The notes beneath the pieces are model-generated. The model worked only from the letters and a program-made list of their open reading frames with translations, searched no databases and had not been told where the DNA came from. From Trichosphaerium sp. ATCC 40318 (Eukaryota; Discosea; Flabellinia; Trichosidae), in assembly GCA_038496445.1 (NCBI GenBank), contig JALMLS010000231.1, positions 154,393-218,392 of the forward strand: a stretch of DNA of 64,000 bases, given 5' to 3'. The first letter of the stretch is position 1; each line of letters begins with the position of its first letter. The translations under genes were made by a program, and so were the position numbers. This document shows, piece by piece, positions 47,563 through 57,973 of the stretch.

Positions 47563-48321
47563 TTAGAACAAACCTTTCCTTTTCTTTAGCCTTTGTATAG
47601 CCAGTGTATTGCACAAAAGTATTCTTCTATTCTGTGGTTGCCCATCAATATACAGTACACCTTCAATATAATGCTCTGAGATTTCAAGTCTGCCATCAAT
47701 GTGAAATCGTTTATGTGTGCCATGAATCTTTCCATGATTGTAAGGTACCTCGCTTTTAACATTACCATTGTTGTACCAAAATGTACTCATTCCATGTAGT
47801 TTACCCTTTACACATTGATGTCGTTCTACAAGCTTACCGTCAAGGTATATCTTTTTATCACCATGAAGCTTTCCATTCTTGTAATGACGGATCTCATCTT
47901 TTCTTTGCCGTCCATGGCTTATTAGCTTGTACTCACCATGAAGCTTTCCTTTGTTGTAATAACACTTCTCAACTAAGCCACGTGGACCATATCTCTCATA
48001 GACACCTTCTTTTACACCATGAACATAATGAACCTCAGATAACAGTCTGTACTTGTAGTTTACTATGTCTGCGAGTACATATTTCCGCAAGGCACCGTGT
48101 AGTTTGCCATGAGCGTAATTGGATTGTTTTCTATCCCTGGAGATAAACAGGCCATGTTTTAGAAGATTAAAGTCATATCTGCTTGTAAAAGCAGCTTGTT
48201 TACAAAGAATAGGCCAAACACGATATGTGCGAGATTCTAGGTTAAATATCATGTGTTGTAGCTCCAATGGTATTGTAAGCAAACTATAAGCGCCGTTGCT
48301 TTGTGGAGAGGCTATATCCAT
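47563..48321 (-). CDS. F-box-like protein with YwqK-type repeats (copy B)
   Basis: This is the inverted near-copy of the gene at 37993. It starts at ATG 48321 (MDIASPQSNGAYSLLTIPLE) and shares the F-box-like segment LELQHMIFNLESRTYRVWPI and all six repeats. The central ~460 bp is identical to copy A by eye; the first 150 bp differs at several sites, and the last ~70 bp diverges and gains a different C-terminus (LCNTLAIQRLKKRKGLF). Sequences outside the coding region are unrelated. That pattern fits gene conversion or selection on the repeats after an older duplication. Confidence 0.75.
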   Translation of the reverse strand: MDIASPQSNGAYSLLTIPLELQHMIFNLESRTYRVWPILCKQAAFTSRYDFNLLKHGLFISRDRKQSNYAHGKLHGALRKYVLADIVNYKYRLLSEVHYVHGVKEGVYERYGPRGLVEKCYYNKGKLHGEYKLISHGRQRKDEIRHYKNGKLHGDKKIYLDGKLVERHQCVKGKLHGMSTFWYNNGNVKSEVPYNHGKIHGTHKRFHIDGRLEISEHYIEGVLYIDGQPQNRRILLCNTLAIQRLKKRKGLF

Positions 48322-48664
48322 CTTTGTAAGCTTTATTATGGTTATTTGGTATAACGTGGCATTTCTGCTGATTCAACAAAAGTCAGAAGCAAGAATTTTC
48401 TGGGAAGAATAGTGTTTCAAATTTCGATGCAACTTAAGGAGAATCCGCTGTAAAACGTCAGTTATTAAATATTGTGCCGAGTGAACTTTACCTGATACAA
48501 GTATATTATTTACAACGCAAATTTAATACTACTATCTATTAAGGTATCACAACAACTTTGCTTTACACTCTTTCCAATAATATTTAATGTCTACACAATG
48601 AACAAACTAACTAATATCTACTGAAGTAACGGAAATTTATCTTTACTCAGTTTGTTATTCATTT
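48322..48664. other. Intergenic region
   Basis: No gene is seen; AT-rich. Confidence 0.45.
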
Positions 48665-49834
48665 TCAGCCCAACATATCTTGTACCATAACGCCATCGTT
48701 ATATATTTTATGCTGAATAAGATTACCATCAATATCCCATTCTTTAAATTCGCCATCTCTCTTGTCATTACCTCCCATGCCATAAACTTCTTTTTTCTCA
48801 CCACTTCGAAACCATCTATTAAAAACTCCACCTTCAGCACCTGAATCGAACCTTACTTCAAGCTGACCGTTGTCATACCACTTTCTAACTTGTCCTCTTA
48901 TCTTTCCATCAATATAAGGAACACACGACTTTATATGACCATTACGATGCCATATTTTTAAGTCACCATGTTGAGTGGTTCCTTTTAAGTTAACTTCAAA
49001 CTGCCCGCCAAAAAGATCTGTTGTCATTTTTGTATATTCTCCTTTTGTTTCCTTCTTACACTGTACAATACCTTGTTGATTGTACATAAGTGATACCTTT
49101 ACACCATCTATTATTTCTATGGTACATTGGATTTACCACTCGGAAAAAAAGTCTTATGGAGGCCAACTTGAACACTGTCTTTTTGTGTGACAGTAACAAG
49201 CAAAACACCATTCTCAGAAAATTTTTCAAACAACCCGTTCTCCTTACCATTTTTCCAGTTCTCTCTTGAACAAAGAGTACCGTTTGAGTACCAAGTAAAA
49301 ATCTCACCATCTGGTATATCATCTACGTAGTTTCCCTTCATAATCATATTCCCTTCCTCGTCATAAACCGTCTGAAGTCCTTGCTTCTTTCCGCGTATTT
49401 TAAACGTTTCCGATAGAAGTCTACCGTTTTTATGGAAGGTACGGTGCTTGCCGTGCTCTACACCGTTTATAATCACTTGTGATGAGCCTATTTGTGATTT
49501 ATCGTCCTTCATGAAGCTAAGAAGCTCTCCGTGAAACTGGAGCTTTTCATTGTATCGAATGCTTAGTGCGAAATGTCTACAAACGATTGGAAGTTGAAGA
49601 TAGATGTCCATGTGTTTGGAAGCAATTAATTTGACTATATCGCATGACATTGTACCAAAGGATGCTCCTTGTTTGATTGACGTGCCTATCAGGAGTAAAA
49701 AATTTATTTTCGTTAAATTATGCAGAAAATGCCAAAACAACGCTTTAGGTAGCTATTCTACGCTATGTAAGGCTGTTTGAAAGCTAATAAATTAGATCAG
49801 CTGTTAACGCACCCTTTACTGATTCAGTCGCCAT
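48665..49834 (-). pseudogene. F-box-like protein with YwqK-type repeats, frameshifted
   Basis: The likely start is ATG 49834 (MATESVKG), spliced to TSIKQGASFGTMSCDIVKLI in phase 1 by an intron ending CCTGATAG. An F-box-like region (LPIVCRHFALSIRYNEKLQF) is followed by 24-residue repeats such as GEIFTWYSNGTLCSRENWKN. Near 49120 the frame stops (SGKSNVP then TAG), but the next frame continues the repeat at once as TIEIIDGVKVSLMYNQQGIV and runs to 48665. The 24-residue period is kept exactly across the shift, so one base seems lost. A 29-nt intron could also bridge it but is shorter than any other here. Either a young pseudogene or a sequencing error. Confidence 0.6.
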
Positions 49835-50191
49835 TTTAGTGAGACGCTACGTAGTTTGTTGCGATGAGATGGGATTTGAAACAAAATAACTGTCGGTTAA
49901 GCCAATTTATTAAAGTCAGCGCAAAATACACAATAATATGAATCTTGTGAGCCCACGGTAGGAAGGCTAGGTGAACAAACGTCATGAAATCATATGCCAA
50001 CGTCATCAAACTGTACGTGTTTTGTAGTACCACGAACTTACAGGAAAGCATAGATACACTAGAAGTTCACTGTATTTTCTCACGTGGCATTCTATGTATG
50101 ACGTCATTGTAGTTGATTTGAACCGTGAAAAAAAAGTAAAACAAAGACACGCTCACAGCTAGGCATGCGGTTGTAATTGCTCGAGAGCAGT
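49835..50191. other. Divergent intergenic region
   Basis: 357 bases between the YwqK gene on the minus strand and the F-box gene on the plus strand. CACGTG lies near 50080. No gene is seen. Confidence 0.45.
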
Positions 50192-50905
50192 ATGAAAAAA
50201 CTTAGATATTATGCAAAGATGTGTAGTTTATACCTATATGATGCCCATAACGATTCACCTACTTTTTCAAGAACAATAAAGAGAAAATGGAACCTAGAAT
50301 TTTCTGAGAACACAATCCAATTTAAACTGCTTTTTATTGAAAAACTTTATATGATGACAACAAAAGAAATTCTTAACTACGATTGCTACTACATTATTCT
50401 CAATAGTCTTGAAAGAGACAGGAAGACATACAAAGTAATAGCAGAGGTGTGTAAGAACTGGAACAACATTGCGTCTTGTAGAAACTTTTTTCTACCTATT
50501 GTCAAAGCCTATTTACCCGATAACATTACACATGTGTATAGAGGATCCAAAGATTATACAATGTTTAGTGATGGTATAGATTGGCTGAGGCTTTGCAGGT
50601 CGTATTCTTCTTTAAAGGAATTGAACTGTGAATCTTGTAAAAGCTTTCTACATAATGATTTGGATAGAAAACCTGATGCAAACACATGTCCGTGTTGTAG
50701 GTGGTATGGATTTTGTAATGCATTATGCTTCTATAAATCTCGAATAGCACCCACCCATGGGTGTTCTTATAGTGTTACAGCAGTTTCAGCTGGAAAAAAA
50801 AAGTTTAAAGTATACTTTTATGAACATAAAAAGAGAATAGTACTTTGTGAAAGTGTAAGAGGTATTAAGAGAATTACATGGAAGGATTGTCATGGAGAAG
50901 AATAA
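50192..50905 (+). CDS. F-box-like protein with Cys cluster, intronless, 237 aa
   Basis: ATG 50192 (MKKLRYYAKMCSLYLYDAHN). The middle has an F-box-like stretch (LNYDCYYIILNSLERDRKTY then KVIAEVCKNWNNIAS, with the typical C..W). After a WLRLCRSYSSLKEL linker comes CESCKSF...NTCPCCRWYGFCNALC, a set of CxxC pairs that could bind zinc, and a basic beta-rich end (KKKFKVYFYEHKKRIVLCES). It has no GVHTI or YwqK repeats, so it is a third architecture in the local F-box group. Function is inferred only from the F-box-like part. Confidence 0.6.
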   Translation: MKKLRYYAKMCSLYLYDAHNDSPTFSRTIKRKWNLEFSENTIQFKLLFIEKLYMMTTKEILNYDCYYIILNSLERDRKTYKVIAEVCKNWNNIASCRNFFLPIVKAYLPDNITHVYRGSKDYTMFSDGIDWLRLCRSYSSLKELNCESCKSFLHNDLDRKPDANTCPCCRWYGFCNALCFYKSRIAPTHGCSYSVTAVSAGKKKFKVYFYEHKKRIVLCESVRGIKRITWKDCHGEE

Positions 50906-51346
50906 AAACGATACTGTACTGTTTGTAATAGTGTACATGGTTGCTATGTAAGAGAATAAAAAATTCGTAGACACATCTATAAGTTTAAACCTAGAAAGAT
51001 AAATCATGAACATTTTACATTTAGATGCATGCACATGATAACGATTAACTCCAAAGTTACATGAACCTTGTCTACTAGATAAAAATAGTTTTTGAACACG
51101 GTTTGCACATAGTATTTGGTACCGACAACAGTGCTAATTTTTTACTAGTTTGGGCTAGTCCAAATGTGACAAAAAGATAGAAAATATGGAAAACTAAAAC
51201 TGTATAAGGTTTTTGATAAACGTTATAATATTAAAAAAACCATGAGTACAAGAAGAGCAGCACAAACGTTGAGCATGCTACCACTACACTTTACTACAAA
51301 GGCAACATTTAGGGACTGTGTTAGCCTAGTAGAAGACCTTGTTTGT
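50906..51346. other. Intergenic region
   Basis: AT-rich with no coding signal I can support. Confidence 0.45.
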
Positions 51347-52978
51347 TCAACACACTGGTTTTGACGCAAGATAATCATTGGGTTGATTTCTTGACAATTT
51401 CTGAATTGAGTTAGTAGGATTGATGATACCTACAATAAGACAACTGTTAGACATTGAACAGTAGTAGCTGATAGAAGTTTCTACCTCTGTTGTTGTTGCG
51501 TCAATAGTAAATTGACCATCGATACAACCAGTCACATCAAGTATTGTCTTTGGTTTAGTCAACTGAATTATTGTATCATTAAATCTAACCATGCCTGAGT
51601 TTAGGTTTAGCGAGGACAGCTTTCACAAGAAATGAGAGAAAAAACTACCCTCAACAAAAATATCATCATCTAATACAACAATGGTCTCAGTTGGTATAAA
51701 ATCCATTAATCCTTAAACAAAACAGTTAACTTGTATTGATTGAAACTTAAATAAAAGTAACAAAAATCTTGTAGCACGTGGCAAGACTTAAGTTTACAAA
51801 AAAAGTACTTGTAGGTGCAACTGGTGTTGCTGTCGGTGCTACCGTTGGTATGTCAGTAGGGACACAATCTGGAAGAGATGGATTGCAATAAAGGTTTGGC
51901 ATTAAGGCACCAGTCCACTTTGCTCTTAGCTCAACATTGCTGTTGCTGTTGATTATGTCTGTATCCCAAAAGCTAAATCCAAATTTTTCTCTTGTAAAAA
52001 ACGGTTGAACATTCGCTCCCCAAAATCCATCTCCATATAAACCAGAACATAGACCACGAGACCACTTTATGGACCAAGGAATATTTGATTTTGGCGTACG
52101 TAACACACTTTCAGAACCTGCAGATGTAAAACATGCATCATGATTATCAGGCAAGTAAAGTATTTGATCTAAATCATCAGGTATGAATGATCCCCCACAA
52201 TGGGCATCTGAGCTCCCTTGGCAAGGGCCATAAGTAGAAGATCCTGTGGCTGGGTATTTGGTATCCCACATTGTCGTATGTTTACGTTCAGCTGCCCATT
52301 GAGCTCTAGCAAATGTGCAAATGTCCTTCTTTACTTGCCTATCTGGGCTAGTGTATCCTAAAAAAGAAAGCTTGTATTAAAATCAAATTACACTGAAAAT
52401 TGAAGTTACAAAACCGTAAAAAAGATATTAATAAAGTAGCTACAACGTACCTATGAGGGCTCGCACGTGATTGATAGCTATACGGTGCCACTCGTCTACT
52501 TCCGACTTTGTTGGATTCGAATTGTTCGCAAAAGGATTGTGTTGGTAGAATACCTCTCTAATGCCTCTAATAACGTCCACTGCAGGGCAAATAGCCTCAG
52601 CAAACTCTTCCTTTGTCATTTTGGAAGGGTTGAATATTGTTCCATTCCATTTCGTTTCGTCCCACCGTTCTGGTGTTATCCAACTGATACCATCAGGATC
52701 ATGCGATGGGTTGACAGCAAGTGCTTTTGCATTGAATGTGGACCAATCTGCTTGATCTGGCGTATATTGCTGTGAAAATACTACACTCACACATAGCCAG
52801 AGTAGCAAGTGAGTCACTAATGTTTTTTGGTCAATAAACGATGAGAACAACAAAAAGTTGAAGAAATGCTCTAACACGTGATAAAAAAGAAGAGGTAGTT
52901 AAAAAAAACAGTTTCGTATCTAATGTCACAAATAGCTTTAGCTTTTATGAACAACGTGCCTGAGACTACACTTGGCAT
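51347..52978 (-). CDS. Secreted protein of unknown family with WHR / ERKHT / HCG motifs
   Basis: A signal-peptide core HLLLWLCVSVVFS begins the mature protein QQYTPDQADWSTFNAKA. No ATG lies in that exon, but splicing a mini-exon ATG CCA A (from 52978) to the acceptor ...ACATTAG gives MPMTHLLLWL in frame; this is provisional. Conserved-looking motifs follow: DEWHRIAINHVRALIG, DICTFARAQWAAERKHTTMW, GSSTYGPCQGSSDAHCGGSF, SNIPWSIKWSRGLCSG and ELRAKWTGALMPNLYC. The PTDIPTVAPTATPVAPT linker leads to a smaller C-terminal domain over exons to 51347 (IVVLDDDIFVEG, LDVTGCIDGQFTI). The linker style is like that of the secreted protein at 28769. I do not recognise the main domain. Likely extracellular matrix. 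Confidence 0.6.
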
Positions 52979-53538
52979 TATAAGTTGCTAACAGAAAAAC
53001 CAAAATAGGTCGTATCAGAGTTTGTAAGGGTTTACAATTAACGAAGATTCTTACAATCGGAAAAAGTCAATGAACGCACAAGCGCTTCATTGATACCACG
53101 ATGGTTCATTGTGCGAAAGTTTGTATGACTATGCTTACTAGCGCTAAGCTAGCGCCTACCAACGCTAACAAAAGCACACTGGTAGCATCCAAACAGCAAT
53201 GCAGGTGCAATAACGTTGAAATTCCCCAAACCACCAACATTGCTGTAGCTTTGTAAACGCGCAGGGTGTCAAATGTGTATATTGTTTTGCTTTGGGTTTG
53301 AAACGGTTGGATCGCTGGACAAGTGGGTCACATTTAAAAAGTGAGATTTGCAAGACCTCTCGGAAGTGTCGATCTGTCAGACCTTAAAAAGTCTGTCTAT
53401 TGAGACAGATATTGATTGGTGACAATTAAAAAATGCAGTATACATATTCATCAGCTGATAGATGGGTAAAATGTACATGCAAAACAAATTAAAGGTTTCT
53501 TGGTATATGATGTTAAATCTTGATTTAGTGAGGTATCT
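52979..53538. other. Intergenic region
   Basis: No gene is seen. A small hairpin GCGCTA-AGC-TAGCGC lies near 53140-53155. Confidence 0.45.
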
Positions 53539-54309
53539 TTATTTTGTCCTCAAGAGCACTCCACTCCCCTTCAATTGTTTAACCCCTTCTTCAGTAACAT
53601 AACTAGCAACAGCAGAAATATAGCATGCCCCATTCAGTGCTATTATGCCTTCATCAGTTACTTTCGTGAAGTCGATGTTAATAGTATGAACTCCAGCAAG
53701 TGCTTTGACTCCTTCATCAGTTACTAAAGTGCATCTGAGGTTAATAGTATGAACACCAGCAAGTGCTTTGACACCTTCATCTGTTACTGAGGTTCCTTCA
53801 AGGTTAATAGTATGTACTCCAGCAAGTGCTTTAATACCTTTATCTGTTACTTTAGTGTAACTGAGGCCAATAGTATGAACACCAACAAGTGATTTGACAC
53901 CTTCATCTGTTACTGAGGTTCCTTCAACGTCAATAGTATGTACTCCGGCAAGTGTTTTAATACCTTTATCAGTTACTGAAGTGTACTTGAGGTCAATAGT
54001 ATGCACTCCAGCAAATTGCTTGATAATGTTGTCATTAGCATCACAATATACACTAGCAATGATTTTTGTGTGTTTCAGAATACCGGGATGTTGTACAGCT
54101 GATTTTGCTTGGGCTAATGTTTTTATTTTAATGGCATGATATCCAATAATATCATGAACGATGGAAGCAAGGAAATGACAGGTTTGACAAGCTGCAAACC
54201 GTGATTTGGTTGTTTGACGCAAGATATGTGCTATAATCTCTGTAGGAAGCTCTAACAAACTTGTACTGGTTGTAGTGTCGACTTTACAACGCTTTGAGGT
54301 AGATAGCAT
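53539..54309 (-). CDS. F-box-like protein with GVHTI repeats, 256 aa
   Basis: ATG 54309 starts MLSTSKRCKVDTTTSTSLLE. The F-box-like LLELPTEIIAHILRQTTKSR is followed by FAACQTCHFLASIVHDIIGY and a linker. Seven regular 21-residue repeats come next, such as AGVHTINLEGTSVTDEGVKA, followed by one degenerate unit and KQLKGSGVLLRTK. Only the 110-residue N-terminal region is almost identical to the gene at 55421, which lies head to head 1.1 kb away. The repeats fit short LRR folds with VTD.G turns. No introns. An SCF-type adaptor role is inferred. Confidence 0.8.
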   Translation of the reverse strand: MLSTSKRCKVDTTTSTSLLELPTEIIAHILRQTTKSRFAACQTCHFLASIVHDIIGYHAIKIKTLAQAKSAVQHPGILKHTKIIASVYCDANDNIIKQFAGVHTIDLKYTSVTDKGIKTLAGVHTIDVEGTSVTDEGVKSLVGVHTIGLSYTKVTDKGIKALAGVHTINLEGTSVTDEGVKALAGVHTINLRCTLVTDEGVKALAGVHTINIDFTKVTDEGIIALNGACYISAVASYVTEEGVKQLKGSGVLLRTK

Positions 54310-55420
54310 AGGATTGTCACGTGGTGTCTGGGTACAATAATTACCCAGCAACAATGAGCCGTACTTGACCTTAAGTGACCTTAATTTAGGTAGTACAACC
54401 AAAATCCTTTGTGTAAAAAAAGTTTGGGTGAAGGCAGTGCCTTCTAAATTGTTTGCTAGGTTTGATCGTGATATAAATATAAAAGGTAAAGTTGTTTTCT
54501 TGGATGAACCTAAGCTGGTCTGGGTGCTGGAAACAGACAAGCTATGGTAAGTTATCAAAGTACTACGAATTGTAGTACAATTGAAACCACGTGTTATTTT
54601 TAGAACTTGTCTCTTCACATCAGTTTGTTACAATAACAATTCAGCATCTTTTGCTAGGCGATAAACAATATGGCCTTTAGCACATTTCTTATTATTGACT
54701 TTGTCGCCATATTTCTCATCAAAGAATCAAAGAGAAAAAGATATCATTCTCATGTTCTATTAATCTATGACCAGTGTACAACTCATACTCTTTTATTGAA
54801 ACTTAGGTATGAACATATATCCGTTGTAGTTCTGTAGCTGCAAGAAGATTTTCTTGTAGCCGAGGTAATACTTATCATAAAACTTGTCGGTTATGAATAA
54901 ATTGCAAGTAAGCAAGTGAGTGTGAAGCAGCATCAACGCAAGCACAGCGCATCAGTGAGTTTGACGGGAAAATACGGTTACCAAAATTGTGTTGTTAGAG
55001 TTCTCAGAACTGTCAAGTCTTGTAAGGTCTGAAAGAAGTTGTAAGTTTTTGCCAGAATAGAACCGGTTAGAGTTCTAACACTCTCAGTTGACTTTCTTCT
55101 ATCAACTAACAAAGGAACACTAACTAAGACGATTGGGAGGAAGACAAAATGTCTTGTGGCTCTAGCGCAGCGCCAAGCATTTGTTATATTATACAAGAAC
55201 ACTTGGAAAATAGAAAGGTTTTACAGTTGTTTAAAACAAATTGAAAAGGAAATTTTTGGGTGATTGCTGCTCGCCATGTTGTTTAAGCTTTGTCGGTTGT
55301 TGTTGTTGATTTATACGGAATCAACTCAAGTTTACCCAAACGTCTGTAACGGAGTAAAACACGTGTACAGCCAAGAAATCCGTGGACCGTTCCCTTAACA
55401 CGGTATCATACAGTATTAAT
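54310..55420. other. 1.1-kb spacer between head-to-head F-box paralogues
   Basis: No gene is supported. Short frames on both strands lack ATG or recognisable content. CACGTG occurs at about 54317, 54591 and 55359, two of them within 65 bases of the start codons of the flanking genes. Confidence 0.5.
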
Positions 55421-56389
55421 ATGCAATCCACATCAAAGCGTTGTAAAATCGACACTACAACCAGTACAAGTTTGTTAGAGCTTCCTACAGAGATTATAGC
55501 ACATATCTTGCGTCAAACAACCAAATCACGGTTTGCAGCTTGTCAAACCTGTCATTTCATTGCTTCCATCGTTCATGACATTATTGGATACCACGCTATA
55601 ACAATTAAAACATTAGCTCAAGCAAAATCAGCTGTACAACATCCCGGTATTCTGAAACACACAAAAATCAGCATCGACAAACATGGTTCTAATGATGATT
55701 TTATCAAACAATTTGCGGGAGTACAGACTATTTACATTTATAACTCTTCAGTTACTGACAAAGGTATTAAAGCACTAAAAGGAGTTCATGAGATATGCCT
55801 CTATGAGTGTGAGTATATAACAGACGAAGGTGTCAAAGCACTCAAAGGTGTTTATGATGTAGTCCTAAATCGATGCAATAATATAACAGATGAAGGCATC
55901 AAGGCACTTGCTGGAGTTCATACTATAGACATAAACTCCACTACAGTTACCGATGAAGGTATTAAAGCACTAAAAGGAGTTCATGAGATATGCCTCTATG
56001 AGTGTGAGTATATAACAGACGAAGGCATTAAAACACTTGCTGGAGTTCATACTATTAACCTTAATAACACTCCAGTAACTGATGAAGGTATTAAAGCACT
56101 TGCTGGAGTTCATACTATTAATCTGAGGGGCACTTTAGTAACTGATGAAGGCATCAAAGTACTTGCAGGAGTTCATACTATTAACCTCAGTTACACTTTA
56201 GTAACTGATGAAGGCATTAAAGCACTTGCTGGAGTACATACTATTAATCTGAGTGACACTTTAGTAACTGATGAAGGCATCAAAGTACTTGCAGGTGTTC
56301 ATAAAATTTACGTTTTTAATACTAAAGTAACAGAGCAAGGAGTCAAAGCATTGAAAGGTACTGATTTTGTAGCATTAAGTACTAACTAA
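55421..56389 (+). CDS. F-box-like protein with GVHTI repeats, 322 aa
   Basis: ATG 55421 starts MQSTSKRCKIDTTTSTSLLE, the sister of the gene at 54309. After the F-box-like region come about eleven repeats of 21-24 residues. The first ones are variants (GVHEICLYECEYITDEGVKA and GVYDVVLNRCNNITDEGIKA), the later ones canonical (GVHTINLSYTLVTDEGIKAL). A 70-nt stretch is repeated exactly at 55761-55830 and 55956-56025, showing recent internal duplication. Intronless. Ends GTDFVALSTN. Confidence 0.8.
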   Translation: MQSTSKRCKIDTTTSTSLLELPTEIIAHILRQTTKSRFAACQTCHFIASIVHDIIGYHAITIKTLAQAKSAVQHPGILKHTKISIDKHGSNDDFIKQFAGVQTIYIYNSSVTDKGIKALKGVHEICLYECEYITDEGVKALKGVYDVVLNRCNNITDEGIKALAGVHTIDINSTTVTDEGIKALKGVHEICLYECEYITDEGIKTLAGVHTINLNNTPVTDEGIKALAGVHTINLRGTLVTDEGIKVLAGVHTINLSYTLVTDEGIKALAGVHTINLSDTLVTDEGIKVLAGVHKIYVFNTKVTEQGVKALKGTDFVALSTN

Positions 56390-56604
56390 ATATGTAGCTA
56401 TTTGAATCCTTTTTGCAATTACTTCCAAGTTCGTTAAATATTACTTACCACTTCTGCGATACCATATCCAAGCTGGAAAAGATGTTATACTAAAGGAATA
56501 AGTTGTATCCTTTGAAAAAAAAACAAACAACACAAGCAAAGTTAGAATAATAAACAAAGAGTATTTCAGTAATTGTTACTATTAATTGATGACAGTGGGT
56601 TTGT

Positions 56605-57359
56605 CTATTCTTTAAACTTAAGTTTGCATGTATCCAGTAGTCCGCTATTTGTAACACCTCCTTTTGCATCAGCATGTATACGTAAAGCTAGGCCCTAACA
56701 CAAAATAAGCTCATTGATTGTTGCTACTATCTGCTTTTTCTAGTATAACGTACTGGCAGTTGTGCACGAAAATGCTGTTTGGAGCAGTTGTAGCATATTC
56801 TCGCTTTTACCTTTGAAGTCATAGGACACCTATAAGTATGCTTGTAAGAAAATAAATAATTTGAGCACGTGTTACGCCACTATACTTACCAAAATAGGAA
56901 GATAATTTTAGTTCTTTCACCCAAACCAACATCGAAAGAGTAAGAAAATACACAAAACCTCGGTTCGTCTTCAGGTAGATTGCTCATCATTGTCTCCCAA
57001 TTATCTCCTGATGTACCCTTTGTGTCTATTGCTACCCGTTTGAACTTATCGACAAGTTTGTAAACAATGTAAGATGATCCTTTGCCATCTTTAAAACTAA
57101 AAAAAGTGTTAGAGCAGAAAATGACTTAGCATCATTAAACGAAAAAGTTCTATGACGGAACGGTCCCTGTCAAATAGTTAGTCAATCCTGACTAACTAGA
57201 TATTAGGGAATCCATTTTTCTAGAGTTTGTGTACAAAGACATAATAGCGTCCTAGAAAATGTGCAAAAGCAGTTTTTGGATTGTTTTTTTTTAAACATAC
57301 GCTTCGTATTCTTCTAAACAGTCTGGGTCAATGTCTGCTTTTATCTTTGCGCCTGCCAT
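56605..57359 (-). CDS. ADF-H domain protein (cofilin / coactosin-like)
   Basis: Start MAGAKIKADIDPDCLEEYEA, then FKDGKGSSYIVYKLVDKFKR, VAIDTKGTSGDNWETMMSNL, PEDEPRFCVFSYSFDVGLGE, RTKIIFLFWCPMTSKVKARI and CYNCSKQHFRAQL, with a last exon LRIHADAKGGVTNSGLLD ending FKE. This follows the ADF homology fold: ...LPEDDCRYAVYDF...K..FI.W.P..A.VK.KM.Y.SSK..... . Such proteins bind actin and regulate filament turnover or protect filaments, in the cytosol. The last intron join is slightly uncertain. Four exons are used. Possible functional partner of the proline-rich protein at 15871, by inference only. Confidence 0.8.
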
Positions 57360-57973
57360 GTTGTTGTATGTTGTTGTGTTTAGATATTATGAATTCAAAA
57401 AAAGGCCTAAAGGAAGTACGTAAGGAGTCCTGTCAACTAATTTACAAAAAAAAATCTCATTTTCGTTGAATTCATTTGACACAGCGAAAATGAACGAAAG
57501 CGTTTATTTAAGCTCTAAAAAGGTTGTTTAATTCGTTTATTAATGATACGAGCAATAAAGCGGGTTTTTAAGCTTTTTTTATAAGAATATCGCTGAAAAC
57601 TGTTTGTGAACCCTTTTATACGCGTAAACACGCGAAACAGTGATGTAATTACAAAAATAGGTTTTAAAATTGGTAGTGTACTTGTAAGGCTCGGCTACTC
57701 TTTCAAAATACTCACGTTGCGTTGTTTACACCTCGCACTGTATTCGAACAATACTTGCTAAGCCTCATCACATTGACTTAACTTACTGCAACTTTGGCTA
57801 AACAGCTTTGGATCGTTTTGAGACTTCTATCTTAACCTCCATGGTTAAAAGGTATTCAGCAAACCACTAATGAGAGTCGCTGTAAATGAAGTGTTTGCTT
57901 GTTTTCTAGTGAGTGTTCGTAAAGTAAATAAATCACGTGATTTTTGGGAACGATATGCAATGCTTTATTACCT
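57360..57973. other. Intergenic region
   Basis: No gene is seen. The palindrome AAATCACGTGATTT lies at about 57930-57943, just downstream of the next minus-strand gene's stop. Confidence 0.5.

Noticed and set aside
54310-54618. Upstream extension of the F-box gene at 54309
   Set aside because: The longer frame begins with GTG and the extra sequence does not match the paralogue; ATG 54309 aligns with the sister gene start.
54978-55202. Minus-strand 74-codon frame in the F-box spacer
   Set aside because: No ATG-supported product, no recognisable motif, no splice context.
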